The notes beneath the pieces were generated by a model. The model had not been told where the DNA came from. It ran no database searches and saw only the letters and a list, made by a program, of their open reading frames with translations. From assembly GCA_028554795.2 (NCBI GenBank), contig CM068828.1:13764314-13828313 (forward strand): a stretch of DNA of 64,000 nucleotides, written 5' to 3'. The position numbers and the translations under genes were made by a program. This DNA is from Sinohyriopsis cumingii. Its lineage: Eukaryota; Mollusca; Bivalvia; Unionida; Unionidae. Shown here piece after piece: positions 49,401 through 60,488 of this stretch (the stretch's first letter is position 1; each line of letters opens with the position of its first letter).

Positions 49401-50450
49401 ATATCACTGAGGTAACTAATACAACGGTATGAAATAGGCCTCAACTACTCGTATCTGAGCGAAACAAAATGCACAATCTAGACAATCTGGTCCCCCTAAT
49501 ACATCACCCGTAGCACACCCGCCACCCACTCCTTTACCCTCATATATGGAATACATGCTTGCTACTTTTTTGTTGCTCATGGCTGCGGTGGCCTCAAGTG
49601 TCAGATATCGTCCATTGTATGTTTTGGCCATATCCTAAATAGTAAGGTGGGGTAGCAACTTGCGCAGCACGATGATTTGTGAAGGCGGAGAGTATATGTC
49701 TCGTTGTTTATTTACTTGAACTTTCTAAGTCGGTACATTATCATCTAGTACCGCATTAACATCCCTGTCACTTATTATAGTATGTTAATGCTTTTAATTA
49801 GGTTCAAATGACTGACCGAGCGCAAAACAGTAAGTGGCCTATAAATGAAATAGATTACAGGTATAAGTAAAAATGATAGTTAATGTTGTACAAAATGGGT
49901 AGCCCTCATAGAGTAGAAAAGATGACAAGATACCGATGCTTCACAACAACAGATTTGATCTTCCTCACTACCAGCATATACAACACAAATTACTGTTCCG
50001 ATCTGTATTGCAAAATGGATACGACTGAAAACATAACGCATGCTACCGTTCCTGAAATGAATGCGGACTAAAACGCGGTGAGCGGGCGGGTCACAGTTAC
50101 GCTTCTTCAGAATGCTCGCTAACATCATTTGATATACAATGCCAATAGTGTTCCGAGAAGTCATATCAAAGGTACTAAAATTCACAGGGTAATCATTTGT
50201 CCCACAACTTTATATCCATCTCGATCAAATAACGGAATTGGGCATATCGTAGATGGGAAAAGCTAGTTAGAAGATATTTCAGGTGGCGATTAGTCTTAAG
50301 GAGAAACAATCGCACTCTAACAGACTATGTCAAGGCATCATACGAGATCTCTCGATTAAAATGACAAAAAATGGTCGCTGGATATACTGGTGCGCACTAC
50401 AACCGTTGCAAATAAAGATCCGTACCTGTCCCCTTGGGGAACATGAATGA
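46421..50450. other. No supported gene; scattered coding-like frames
   Basis: Open frames at 47431-47697 (-), 48214-48540 (+), 48592-48918 (+) and 49880-50185 (-) are of modest length. Around 48.9-49.1 kb a forward frame (SIFHDIFYASKHRPFK, DLARRYAQSQSF) looks protein-like and could be an exon or a decayed element. I recognise no family. Confidence 0.35.
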
Positions 50451-50456
50451 TTTTAG

Positions 50457-51356
50457 TGTATTTTTATATATATTTAATTTAATTGTTAGTTTTGTTTATA
50501 ACATTAGATGCTATTGTAATGTAACATTGTATGCAGGACTTGACCTTGTCCAAAATTGAGTTCATTTCTGCTTGACCTGATTGACTTTTTTAAAACTTCA
50601 TTTTATGTAAACAACTGATACATAGCTAAATTATTCTCCATGACTATGGGATTAATGTCAGGATCTTTATTAATAGAAGAAGTAAATATGTTTATTTGGG
50701 TCATGATTTTGGACTGTCCTAAGTGAATTTTTCAGGTTATGGTTTTGATTTTGTAAACATCAGGAGCCTTCTAGTAGATTATTTTCCATTAGGTAATTTT
50801 TCTTTTTAGAAAATGATAATTGTGCCCTGAGGTCAATTAGAGAACTGTTCAATTTTCTAATTGTGAGGATTTGCTAGCACTTGTAAGTTGAATATTAAAT
50901 ATTGTGACCAGTAGCTTTGGGCTGGAATCTTTTTTGTTCAAATTATTGAATCTGAGTGATTATTTTCTCTGGAAATACAAAAGTGCTCTGATAATATTCT
51001 TGGATAGAGATATTCGCTAAAATTAATACTGAATTCAAACCTGGAACTATATTACTGTCATTCAACTAAAGACTGTTGACACATCAACACTTTAATAGCT
51101 ACCACACACACGTCATCGATTTCAGTTGTTGGATTTCGTCGTGACTTTTACTGAATTTTATTCAGGACTCTAAATTATTAGGACTTCTGTCTGAAATTCT
51201 TGGATTATTTTAGAATTTAATTTTCAATACCGTAAAATCTTTTGTCTCATTTTCACTTTATATTTTAGGGAAATAAATTATATTTGTTAAATTTTACAAA
51301 GCTTGTTGTTTTTCAATCTTTTATGTTACTTGTTTTAAGAGAATAGACTCGTAACA
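50457..51356 (+). repeat. LTR-like repeat, copy 2
   Basis: Colinear with 36857-37755 and ending at the same GACTCGTAACA; similarity stops exactly after that point in both copies. The 5' edge (TGTATTTTTATA) is less certain and no matching target duplication was found. Confidence 0.55.
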
Positions 51357-51481
51357 GTATGCAGTCCTAGCTTCTTTACTATCCGTCCTGCAATCACCCT
51401 TGTGTTATCTCCCACATGTAATGTTGCTCCAGATCCTAAAACTCTTGGCCATGTAGTGTAAGTTATGCTGCTTTACAGGTC

Positions 51482-51706
51482 GAGGATATAATGACCGTCA
51501 GCATCACGTCGCTTAGAAGAATTACTTTTGTAAGTGTGTCTGGTTGCTATCGCTGTAATCAGACATTAACGTTCAGAACTATTGTGATCGTATCTTCAAA
51601 GCATCAATACGTCGAAACTATCACGGTCCTGGGGTCCGGCGTTTATTTCATTAATCTCCAAGATGACATCGTGGTGATAGAACATGGTAATACATTTTGT
51701 AGGTAA
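51482..51706 (+). other. Short exon-like frame, Cys-containing
   Basis: Frame of about 71 codons just after an acceptor-like CTTTACAG. It contains VSVSGCYRCNQTLTF and a beta-rich aliphatic remainder. A GCYxC motif occurs in some viral and retroelement-derived class II envelope glycoproteins, but this one motif is not enough to assign a family. Confidence 0.2.
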
Positions 51707-51719
51707 AAACGGAGCCGTA

Positions 51720-53800
51720 TGGAACAATAATGACTGAAGTAAGCAGTCTGCATGTCCTGTGGTTCCCTTAACGTTTCACAAAAGTTTTACAACTACCTTT
51801 GCATCTCTGCTTTCTGTTGGAGACACTATCCTGTGTGTGGGCCTCAACGATAGCGCACAAGCGTTGATATTTTCAGCCACTCTAACTTTTGCAATTTGAA
51901 CCTGCGGTATTGATTAATAGCAAAATAAAAAGGCACATGAGAAGGAACAGATATAGACGAGGAAAACAAATCTTTTATCCAGCGCACCAATCGGATTTTT
52001 TGTGCAGCTTGCACAAAAAGTGCATGACATCGAGACATTGACATGAAACAAATCACCGATGTGAGAAGGAATACGTTCAGGTTAAGATTGAGGTGGAATC
52101 AGAATACAAAGTAAACCTACATCGAACACTAAAGCTACCTAGAACATTCGTAGCAAAGGAGCGAGCAGCTTGAGTTAGTTATCATTTTCATCGGAACAGG
52201 GACGTTTTTGCTACTACAATAAAGAAATGGTCTGTATTGATGCGTTCTTGGTGATTACCTTTCCATCGTGACCATGTAAGACCTTCCATCAATCGTCTAG
52301 CCGGCAGAAATAAAAGTTATGTCGAAAAAGATCCGCTATGACTTATTTCAGCAATTGGCCAAAAAGCAAATCGTCGGAGAACCGGCAAGACAGAGGACAT
52401 GGTTATGAGCTGGTACCTGAGGCATATTGAGAAAGGTGTAGGAATTGTAGAAACGACCGAGGAAAAACATACGTCGAATTTGGATGGAAGAAATAACTAT
52501 CTGATAGGCGGTGTTCAACTAGGAAGGTTGATAATGATTAAGATAGCATCATATAATTCAAATTAAGTGAACAGTTCAAGAATTCCATCCATAGTTTAAT
52601 GTCAAGACCTATCTTGATGCGAAATAAGGCGGAACCTTTGGAAGATAAGGCTCGTACAACTGATTTGTCCTTGACTTACAAAATTTAATTGTTCATTACG
52701 TCTTTCTCTCAACGGTATTTTTAAAACCGTCTCATTCCCATACGACTACCTCCGAATCTTAATCTCGCACAACATCTAGGAATCAAGCTTCTGATAAGAC
52801 TGGTTATAAATGTATCAATCCTTTTCTCTTCATACATGCACTTATTATAAGAAGAATGGGCAGTCTATTTCTCATTTCTCCGGGTTGAACAACAAGCAAC
52901 ATAATAAAGACAGATTTATACCAAATGATCTTATAACACAGAGGGCATGGGTCACTGTCTTGCTTTGAAAACAATATATTGGTTAGGTAAAACAAACCCA
53001 AGTGCGATTTTATTATGGAGAATTATGAACCGTTCATATCGTAAGGATCTATATCGCGTATTGGTGATTCTACCAAGACTATCCATATTAAAATATCAAG
53101 GGACGTAGGAGCTTCTCATACCATAAATTATCCGTACATTGCTTTTATTCGAGAAGTCTTCTAATAGTGGCCGTGTTCTCATTGAAAGAATATAGTCTGG
53201 TTTCGTTAATGTTTCTCTATATTGTGCCAATGTGGCATTAGACTTGGCCTCAGGACCCGTGACTGTCGAAACAGTGATTTCTTTACTCGTTAGGGTATTT
53301 ATTTATTACTAGGGAATGACCTAGTGGTTAATCCACTTATAACTGAGAAGCCTTATCTGGATCAGAACCTTAATCATTTTGAGATTAAAAACACTAATGT
53401 GTAGCCTGCTTGTGTAGTTACGAGAGCTATAGTAACAATAGCCTCTGAAAATGGTGTTGATCAATATATTATTCCTTTGGCTAACACAATTATTGTTTAG
53501 TTATTCCATGAGGTTATTTTGATCAAAGAGGAGATATTGAACATGGTAATTCTACTATTAGCAAGCATTTTCTTTATTCTAATCGAGGTGACAAAAGGCA
53601 ATCACTCATTATAGAACAGGACCAATATATTGTGATCTCATGTTTGTTTCATAAGGCTATTAGCCTAACTGAAGCTACATAAGTACCATTTGCTTCCTTT
53701 GTAAAAAAAATAGTCCTTATGAGAAAATGAAGACCACCTGGAGTACCCTTCGTAATGAGTGGCCAGTGAACTATCATTTTGACAAGAAATTCTAAGTCTA
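51720..53800. other. No gene seen
   Basis: AT-rich. Probably includes the unrecognisable 5' part of the retroelement that becomes readable at 53.8 kb. Confidence 0.4.
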
Positions 53801-53816
53801 GCCAATAAAACTAATT

Positions 53817-54600
53817 TGGCTCGTCATTTTGGTGTCCAGAAGACATATATTAAGATCTTAAATCATTCTATTGGCCAAATTTTGAAGTGATGTTTATAAA
53901 TGCTCTAGATCTTTTCACACTTGTCAAATGGTAGAAAACCCCAATCAGAAGATGCCCAGGTCTCATGCATAACATATTCCTACACTGGACGAACAATTAA
54001 GTAGAATAATGGTAGACTGAGTCGAACTCTTACCTAAATCCAACCAATCCAGCCAATAACTTGTTCACCACGTTTTAAAGATTCAGTTCCTTTGAGTAAT
54101 ATTAAAACTAAATCCATATTAAAATCTTTGATAAAGTTTTCTTTTTGCACTGTTTGGCCTTCCCAAATTTGATCAAGGCATTCAATAGGTTGCATCTTCT
54201 GCCTACCACCCTGAAATTAAAGAATCGTTGGAAAGATTGATTAAAACTTTGAAGAATATGTTTCGGTCACATTACTTTAATACAGGAAAAGATTAAGATG
54301 CGGGTGTTCATTAGTTGTTGCTTGCTGTTGGGGACTCAGTTCAAGAATCATTAGGCTTAGTCCTTTTGGTCTAGTTTCTCGACCACTAATGTTATTAAAA
54401 GGGAAATTAATTAAATCGAAGATTCTGAGATTAATCTTCTGGACTGTATCTGATTTCGAAAATGAATTGTCCAAGGTTTGTGATGCAGTAAAACCTAATC
54501 TTCACGCTACTCAGTCAAAATTTAAATTAAGGCATGACAAAATACAAAAAGGGGTGTTGAGAACTGTGAATGAAATCTGGCCCACACATCAAAAGTCAAC
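53817..54600 (+). pseudogene. Gypsy/Gmr1-type integrase remnant
   Basis: The zinc-binding start reads LARHFGVQKTYIKILNH. After stops, the core C-terminal part reads SAYHPEIKESLERLIKTLK (carrying the catalytic Glu) and the tail ESLGLSPFGL, then VSDFENELSKVCDAVKPNL and SKFKLRHDK. This order fits Ty3/Gypsy integrase with its usual C-terminal region. Stops and lost residues show it is inactive. Confidence 0.65.
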
Positions 54601-54789
54601 TTTGAACTAAGTATTATGGTACTTATTTATTCGAATAGAAAATAGCTGACTTAAATTAAATCACTAACACTCCAGAGAGGCGGAAACAGAAACAACTTTG
54701 AGACATAAATATGTTATTGATATTTTGGGTGCGATTGCCAAGTTAATCATTCAATCAATTTAGCTGTACATTTCTCTCATACAGTAAGG

Positions 54790-55037
54790 GGGGCCCCGTG
54801 TGGCTGAGCGGTCTAAAGCGCTCTCCGTTACGGATCACTGCCATCATATCTCTGTCTGCGCTAGTTCGAGTCTCTGATTCAGCCAATGTGGGTATGTGAG
54901 AAAGCTTGCCAGTAGCTTTTCGTGGATCGGTGGTTCTTTCTGGGGTCTTCCCGGGTTCTTCCTCCACCATTAATACTCGCCGCCATGTATAGCCTATCGT
55001 GTGCTGAAAAATGGCTTTAAACTCCACAACAACAACA
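54790..55037 (+). mobile_element. tRNA-derived SINE with intact target-site duplication
   Basis: The head carries a box A (TGGCTGAGCGG, 54801-54811) and a box B (AGTTCGAGTCT, near 54864). A central conserved-looking region follows (TGGGGTCTTCCCGGGTTCTT), then the tail ends in CAACAACAACA. TCATACAGTAAGG occurs immediately before (54777-54789) and after (55038-55050), a perfect 13-bp target duplication. It was copied by a LINE in trans. It lies inside the Gmr1-like fragment, so it is the younger insertion. Confidence 0.9.
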
Positions 55038-55189
55038 TCATACAGTAAGGATGTAAACGATGAAATGCAACTGACAGTAGAGACTTTGGGTTAACCAATC
55101 TGCTGAATTCCGAAAAAATAATCTGGAACAGAAATGTTCACATCTACAACTACAGGAAAAGAGTGTTTTGAAACAACTATTATGTGAAC

Positions 55190-55765
55190 ATGATCACTTG
55201 TTTCCCGTTGTTTTTACAGAAACAACTAAATTCTATCATGATGGTGAGATTGCAGATTATATACCTGTGAAAAAGCATCGTGACAGAATGAATGCTCTCA
55301 CGGACGAATATTTACAAAGACATTTCATAAAACGAAAGTAAAGAAACTGTTGTTCACCATGTATTCTTGTACTTAAACCAAATAATACTTTCCGCAGACT
55401 ATAGAAAATTGAACAGTGTCGCCAAAGCTTAATCATTTCAAATGGCAAGAAACGATGACTACATTGTCAAAATTAAATATGCAAAATATGTCACTAATTA
55501 GCAACTTTTGAATCGATTTTAGCAAAGTTCACTCGCGGAAGCAGCAAAGAAAATTCCTTCACATGCAACTCTAGATAGACTTTATCAATATGCCATTTGA
55601 TGTGAAAATGTCTCCGCCAACATTGCATCAATAACGAACATGATAACATCTAGCGTTGATAATTGTGAAGCGTACGTCGATGACATTCATAATCTACAAC
55701 AATACATTGAGAGATCGAGTCAGCGACGCAAAGTTTACAATTAAGTGAAGTTAGTCGTACTTGTA
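55190..55765 (+). pseudogene. Gypsy/Gmr1-type reverse transcriptase remnant
   Basis: Landmarks in order: HRDRMNALTDEYLQRHFIKRK, an ADYRKLN motif in another frame near 55.40 kb, MPFDVKMSPPTLHQ near 55.59 kb, and the catalytic box as CEAYVDDIHNL at about 55.67-55.70 kb. The palm Y-V-D-D is kept although the frames are broken and the segment between is shortened. Confidence 0.7.
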
Positions 55766-55769
55766 TTGC

Positions 55770-57700
55770 ATTAAAAAAAGACATTTTGTAGGATAAGTTC
55801 AACTTAAACCTGTAATTCCTGAACGTACAACGATCCATTTATAATAATGATAACAATTGAATGTATTGGTACTCTTTTGTTGTAAAGTTCCATCTGTGAA
55901 TAGATGGAACAATATATTGCTCTGATTTAAAGCACTATAACCCCATGTTATATCTTTCTGAAGAGATTGAACTAATTCAATCGAGATAAAAAAAAAAAAT
56001 AAGATAGCTAAAAATAAAGTCATATCCCCCCAAACGCAATTAAATTGTCAGTACCGTATAGTAGATCAATTTTCTAGGTATATTGTTGTTTATGTTGCAA
56101 TCTGAAAACTGTAAGTAAAATGACTTACACTACTCTGTGCTGCAATTAGAGTGTACTGAAGTGTGCATTTTAAAAGTTAAACTATTATTATCATAGGCAG
56201 AGAAATTTTAAATGGGATACCAACACACTGGTAAGATATTTATCAGATATTTTCCAAATGTTGGATTTGGCTAGAATATCTTTCATGAAATTCCATTTGT
56301 ACACTACGTCGGCAGACGTGACACGTTTCATCCATTTGGTTAAGAGATCAAAAATATAATTATATTTGTAATATTCAATTTACTTCTTAACAAATTCAAA
56401 TGTAAGGTTAAACAAATATCATAAGTTAATGTTTTTTCTCGAATGGAAAATGAATACATGCGTTAATATTATTAAATTCATAACAATATTACTCGGGATT
56501 TTCTGTACATTCCGTACCTACAAAAACTACTAAAGTTCCGGTACAGTGAGAATTTACTATAGCAACATCACTCGGCCTTTTGCATCGGGGATTGAAGAAA
56601 CATCTAAGAAGTTGTCGGAATATACATCAATTGATGTGTTTGGTGATTCGTCCTTATTTGGTGCATGCACCACATATGCTACAACAGCAAAGGACGAGAT
56701 CGTTCCGATTTTGACTTTGTCTCCTATATTGTTACATGAAAACGAAGGTAGTGCTGAATAATGTTCTCAATGGCGATTAATTACATCCGAGGTTTACTTC
56801 ACGACCTGACGGAAATGGCCGAGCGCTATTTCGGAAACAAATACCACGGTAAACCAGGATGCTGGTAATACCTCGCACCTCTAATATTAAGCTCTCTGTA
56901 TCTCTGTCTCTCTGAAGATAAACTAATTTCCGAGTTAGAAGGTGATTTCAGCAAACTATGCTCAGTGCAAATACTATTCTTTGATTTTCACTCACACAAA
57001 CACCATCATTAATGTCACCAGACGACATTTCATTTGGAGACCTTCGTTCGTTGTTGTTTTCGCATTATTTCCAATGTAAACAATTCCTAAATTGTCACAT
57101 CAGTTAGGTTCCACTTGATGTCATTGAATGAATATCATATTTTATGGCCCATTCATATGAAATATTAAATTAAATAGCCTTCAAATAAGCATATTATTCC
57201 TCTGTGAAATGGCTACATGAGATTACTTCTGCAGACCTCGTATCTACTGGTTGTCTATTGCTCGAAAGCCATTCAAGAGGAATAAATGCTCTTATAAGAG
57301 CCAAAATGTCAGTCTTTTCATATAAAGTAAGAAGACAATAAAATATAAAAAATTTGACAATATTTACATTTAAAACTTTAAAAATTTTAAGTGGTATTTA
57401 CATGCAAATATTAGCTTACAATCTGAAAGCAAATGACTGAGATGAAAATTGTTTCTAGGGAAAGAGGTTAAACTTTTTTATATTGTCTGTTCTTTATCTC
57501 AATATTTTACTACCGATTGATGAACATAAAGTGTAACTATAAACACTCAAAACTGCACTTCATTCAAATACGGTTGGTCTGTTTTTTCCTCTCATAAAAA
57601 CGCGAATCTTTTAGGAATCTCTAAATCTATATGTTTTCTTAAATAAAGTGATGTATGATGTAAGATTGTAAAACAGTCTTCTGGATCGGTAAATATAGTC
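55770..57700. other. No gene seen
   Basis: AT-rich. A 71-codon frame at 56546-56761 has ordinary composition but no recognisable motif. Confidence 0.45.
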
Positions 57701-57829
57701 CATGTATAGTTTTATTCAGCACGAAATGTTTCCTTCGCATACCAATTCTCAAAGTTCTTACAATCCATACACCATCGCAATTCTGTCCTCAGGATGCATT
57801 TTCCTTACTATTCAGAAGGCTTGTCCCAT

Positions 57830-58478
57830 TCAATCTATTTTTACTACAATGGTCGGTTGAAGATATCCATCTGTGTCTGTCTCTATTCCATCATTGATAT
57901 TTTCCATTTCTCCATCTGCATGTAAACATGGATTATTATAAGTTGGGTCGATATAGTTAGCTTCAACCTTCATCTCATTGCAAGTCTGTCCTAAAGATGA
58001 GTTTGTGATGACAGCCTGAAGATATCCATCTGTATAATGCTGTTTCCCATTCTTGACGGTTTCTATGCCTTGCTCTACAGAACGACATGTATTACAATCA
58101 AATGAGTTGGTATTTCTTGCCACCACATGGAATGCATTGTAGTCCTGTTCTGAAGATGAATTTTGGCTATTTCTAAGAACTTTCTTGCCTTCAAATTCGC
58201 TGTTTACTACTATAGAGAAGGTCGGGTGTATATATCCATCTGTACCTGCCTCTGTATCATCCATGACGGTTTCCTTGTCTCCTACTGCATGAAAAGATGT
58301 ATTACAATCAGCTGGGTTGTCATCTTTTGCCTCCACGGGTACGTTTAAATTAACACCCCTTCGACTGTCATATAATTGTTCATCGTCTATAGTCAAGTAA
58401 TGAACCTGGTCGATGTTATGGTCTACTACCTCCTCGCCGATTATCGGTGGATTCACAATCACTTTTGGCTTATATTTT
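57830..58478 (-). CDS. Last exon of a gene with repeated TDGY(L/I)xP tyrosine motifs (cytoplasmic-tail type)
   Basis: A minus-strand open frame of about 215 codons enters at an acceptor TTTTCACAG (AG at 58480-58479) and ends at TAA 57832-57830. AATAAA follows at 57716-57711. The start is Lys-rich (KYKPKV), as after a membrane span. Three loosely repeated blocks of about 55-65 residues each hold a Cys-Asn-Thr/Asn-Pro segment, an acidic stretch, and TDGYIHPTF, TDGYLQAVI or TDGYLQPTIVV; NYIDPTY and VHYLTI add further tyrosines. It is acidic overall. Repeated Tyr-x-x-Pro-like sites suggest a phosphorylated receptor tail that docks SH2 proteins; this is inference. The ectodomain would lie in exons to the right, beyond an intron that starts with an AAT microsatellite. 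A family name cannot be given. Confidence 0.7.
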
Positions 58479-58488
58479 CTGTGAAAAT

Positions 58489-58492
58489 AATG

Positions 58493-58540
<48 letters not shown>
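58489..58540. repeat. (AAT)n microsatellite at an intron end
   Basis: About 17 units, lying 9 bases from the acceptor of the minus-strand exon, so on the minus strand an (ATT)n tract takes the polypyrimidine/branch region. Confidence 0.97.
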
Positions 58541-58589
58541 GAAATGTGTGCGTGTGTGTGATTTGGATTTTTAACAAATATTTAACAAT

Positions 58590-58870
58590 TTTTCAGTCAT
58601 TTCGCTACAATGTCTGCAGTGAGACAGTTTATAGCGATGTCTAGCACTGGGGCACCATGCAGCAGACATGTAACATCGTGTTCAACCAAGTCACATTATC
58701 ATGACACCAGGCCAACCAGTCCTAACACTAACCTCTTAATGCTGAGCGTCAAGCGATGTAGCTACTAGTACCATAAAAGCCTCTGGTATGACTAGCTAGA
58801 GGTTCGAACCCGCGACCCTCCCGCATCCGAGGCGGTCGTTCTAACCATTATGATCACCGGAGAGGTGTAG
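58590..58870 (-). mobile_element. tRNA-derived SINE-like repeat, copy 1
   Basis: On the minus strand the head (right side) has a tRNA-like TGATCATAATGGTTAGAACG box A region and GGGTTCGAACCT as box B. The body is shared with 58939-59225 (CAGCAGACATGTAACATC, CACCAGG, AACCTCTTAATGCTGAG). No clean target duplication was identified. Confidence 0.6.
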
Positions 58871-58879
58871 TAGACGCGC

Positions 58880-58882
<3 letters not shown>

Positions 58883-58913
<31 letters not shown>
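58883..58913. repeat. (TG)n microsatellite
   Basis: About 15 TG units between the two SINE-like copies. Confidence 0.97.
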
Positions 58914-58915
<2 letters not shown>

Positions 58916-58938
58916 AATTTTTAACTTAGCTTGCTTTA

Positions 58939-59225
58939 ACACTTGTTCAGCTATATCGCTACGATGTCTGCATTGTGACAGTTTATAATAATGTCTTGCA
59001 CTGGGGCATAATGCAGCAGACGTGTAGCATCATGTCCCACCCAGTCACAGTATCACGACACCAGGCGGACTTGTCATAAGACTAACCTCTTAATGCTGAG
59101 TGCCAAGCAAGGCATCTGTTAGTACCATTTATATTAGTCTTTGATATGTTTCGGCCAAAGTTCCATCTGCGACCTTCCACATCCGAGCAGTATGCTCTAA
59201 TCACTAGGTCACCTAAGCGGTCGTG
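58939..59225 (-). mobile_element. tRNA-derived SINE-like repeat, copy 2
   Basis: Same family and orientation as copy 1, with head ACCTAGTGATTAGAGCAT and a decayed box B. The tandem placement 340 bases apart suggests duplication of the locus or two insertions. Confidence 0.6.
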
Positions 59226-59640
59226 CAGTTGAAGAAATAATAGCAAAACTAATAAAATTAATAGTATTATAGCATAATTACAACGACTATAATAGACGAC
59301 TTGTATGAAATATATAATAAATACAATAGTTTGTTTGATATGTTTATATCTATTAATAAGCATAATCATTCTACATATATTCAAATCATGATTTTAACGC
59401 TTAAAAAACCTATATGATAATGATGATAATATACGCGTTTCCGTAACAAAATTTGTACCACCACTACTAACGGGTTCACTCTACAAACCTTGAGTTTCCA
59501 AATATCTCTTCCTAACAGTCGTTTGATTAAGGGCAAAACAATTATTTCCAGGACGTTTGGAAGTAGGAAGATTTTTGAATGATTACTCCCCCATTGTATA
59601 CCTCTGTATCATTAGATGTAAGTAGTGAAAGGGGGCACGT

Positions 59641-59935
59641 TAGCCTCAATGGGAATTTGCATTAAAAACACCCCTGGGTCACTTTAGTCTCAATGGGAAA
59701 TTTAACATTACAAAAACACCTGGGTCACTTTAGCCTCAAGGGGAATTTAACATGGGAAAAAATTTTGGGTCTGTTGAGCCTCAAAGTGAATTTAACATGG
59801 GAAAAAAGTTTGGGTCTGTTGAGCCTCAAGGGGAATTGAACATGGAAAATAATCTTGGGTCTGTTGAGCCTCAAGGGGAATTGAACATAGGGAATAAATC
59901 GTGGGACTGTCTAGGGACAAAGGGAATTGAACAGG
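59641..59935 (+). repeat. 45-bp tandem repeats at the left end of B2
   Basis: Six full units start at 59641, 59685, 59731, 59776, 59821 and 59866, plus a diverged partial unit at 59912. The core is GAGCCTCAAGGGGAATTGAA followed by GGGTCTGTT. The last four units share a 45-bp period, so one frame repeats a 15-residue pattern (GSVEPQGELN). Related sequence marks the left end of B1 near 11.05-11.12 kb. Confidence 0.9.
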
Positions 59936-60003
59936 GGATTTTTTTAAAAATAAAAAAATGGGGTAGGCAATTGAAAGTCTATCTCTTTTCGAGAGATGTG
60001 GGT

Positions 60004-60019
60004 GGCCCTGAAAAGGGCC
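60004..60019 (-). terminator. Histone-type mRNA 3' stem-loop (B2, minus-strand gene)
   Basis: The minus strand reads CCAAA-GGCCCTTTTCAGGGCC-ACCCA, identical to the metazoan replication-dependent histone consensus in stem, loop and both flanks. CTCTCGAAAAGAG follows after about 8 bases, the place of the U7-binding downstream element. It begins 19 bases after the stop of the 60039-60269 gene. Confidence 0.9.
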
Positions 60020-60038
60020 TTTGGGTTTATATATGCCC

Positions 60039-60269
60039 TTAACAGAAAGGGCATCTGTGACTTCTTCTTGTCCTTAGGCTTCGTCTTACTGTAGGACCAT
60101 AAATCAGGACTCTTTTGAGATATCCTTGCCTCTCCACGTAAATCCAACGTATCCATAGGTTGCTGGCGGTCCTATGGACAACTGTCCATTCGGATCGGAC
60201 ATACATCGGTATGTCCGTCCTGAACATCATTGTTGACACAAGAGTGGAAGATTCAACGTCAGTCCACAT
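60039..60269 (-). CDS. Small basic protein with histone-type 3' end, function unknown
   Basis: An intact 76-codon minus-strand frame starts at ATG 60269-60267 and stops at 60041-60039. Motifs shared with the B1 relic are VESSTL, PMYV, IYVE, RVLIY and VRRSLR. The C-terminal third is highly basic with an RCPFC end. A TATA box (TATAAATA, 60321-60314) lies about 45 bases upstream of the ATG and the histone-type hairpin 19 bases downstream of the stop. It is the divergent partner of the 60489 gene. It is not a histone. The basic tail suggests nucleic-acid contact; this is inference. I recognise no family. Confidence 0.7.
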   Translation of the reverse strand: MWTDVESSTLVSTMMFRTDIPMYVRSEWTVVHRTASNLWIRWIYVERQGYLKRVLIYGPTVRRSLRTRRSHRCPFC

Positions 60270-60313
60270 GCTGAGGCGACGAGAACAGGTAAATCAATGC
60301 AGTGAACTGCGCT

Positions 60314-60440
60314 TATTTATAGGTAGAGGAAGGATTGAAACGGATTGAGTTCATTGACCAATCCAAACACGCGTTACAAAATTCAGTCAGCTCGCATCCA
60401 ATCCGAAGAGAACAGTCTGTGACGTCATGTGGTCTATATA
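60314..60440. promoter_or_regulatory. Divergent promoter of the hairpin gene pair
   Basis: Minus-strand TATAAATA at 60321-60314 faces left. GACCAATCC (CCAAT) lies at about 60356-60364 with an inverted GGATTG at 60342-60347. TGACGTCA (CRE) is at 60420-60427, and a plus-strand CTATATAG TATA box is at 60434-60441, about 50 bases before the ATG at 60489. The layout mirrors paired histone-gene promoters. The plus-strand part and the CCAATCC site are conserved in B1 near 11.57 kb. Confidence 0.65.
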
Positions 60441-60488
60441 GATTCGCTAGCGCCTGTGTGCAGTCAATCTATGAGACAGTTATTCAAC

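Larger units (their letters stand above)
53817..55765 (+). mobile_element. Gypsy-type retroelement fragment with integrase upstream of RT (Gmr1-like order)
   Basis: Integrase motifs (53.82-54.60 kb) precede reverse-transcriptase motifs (55.19-55.76 kb) on the same strand. Gmr1-type Ty3/Gypsy elements are known for this order. The spacing is enlarged by a SINE at 54790-55037. Rearrangement of an ordinary element is the alternative. Confidence 0.55.

Noticed and set aside
51482-51706. Viral envelope glycoprotein fragment
   Set aside because: Rests on a single GCYxC motif; not enough to support the call.
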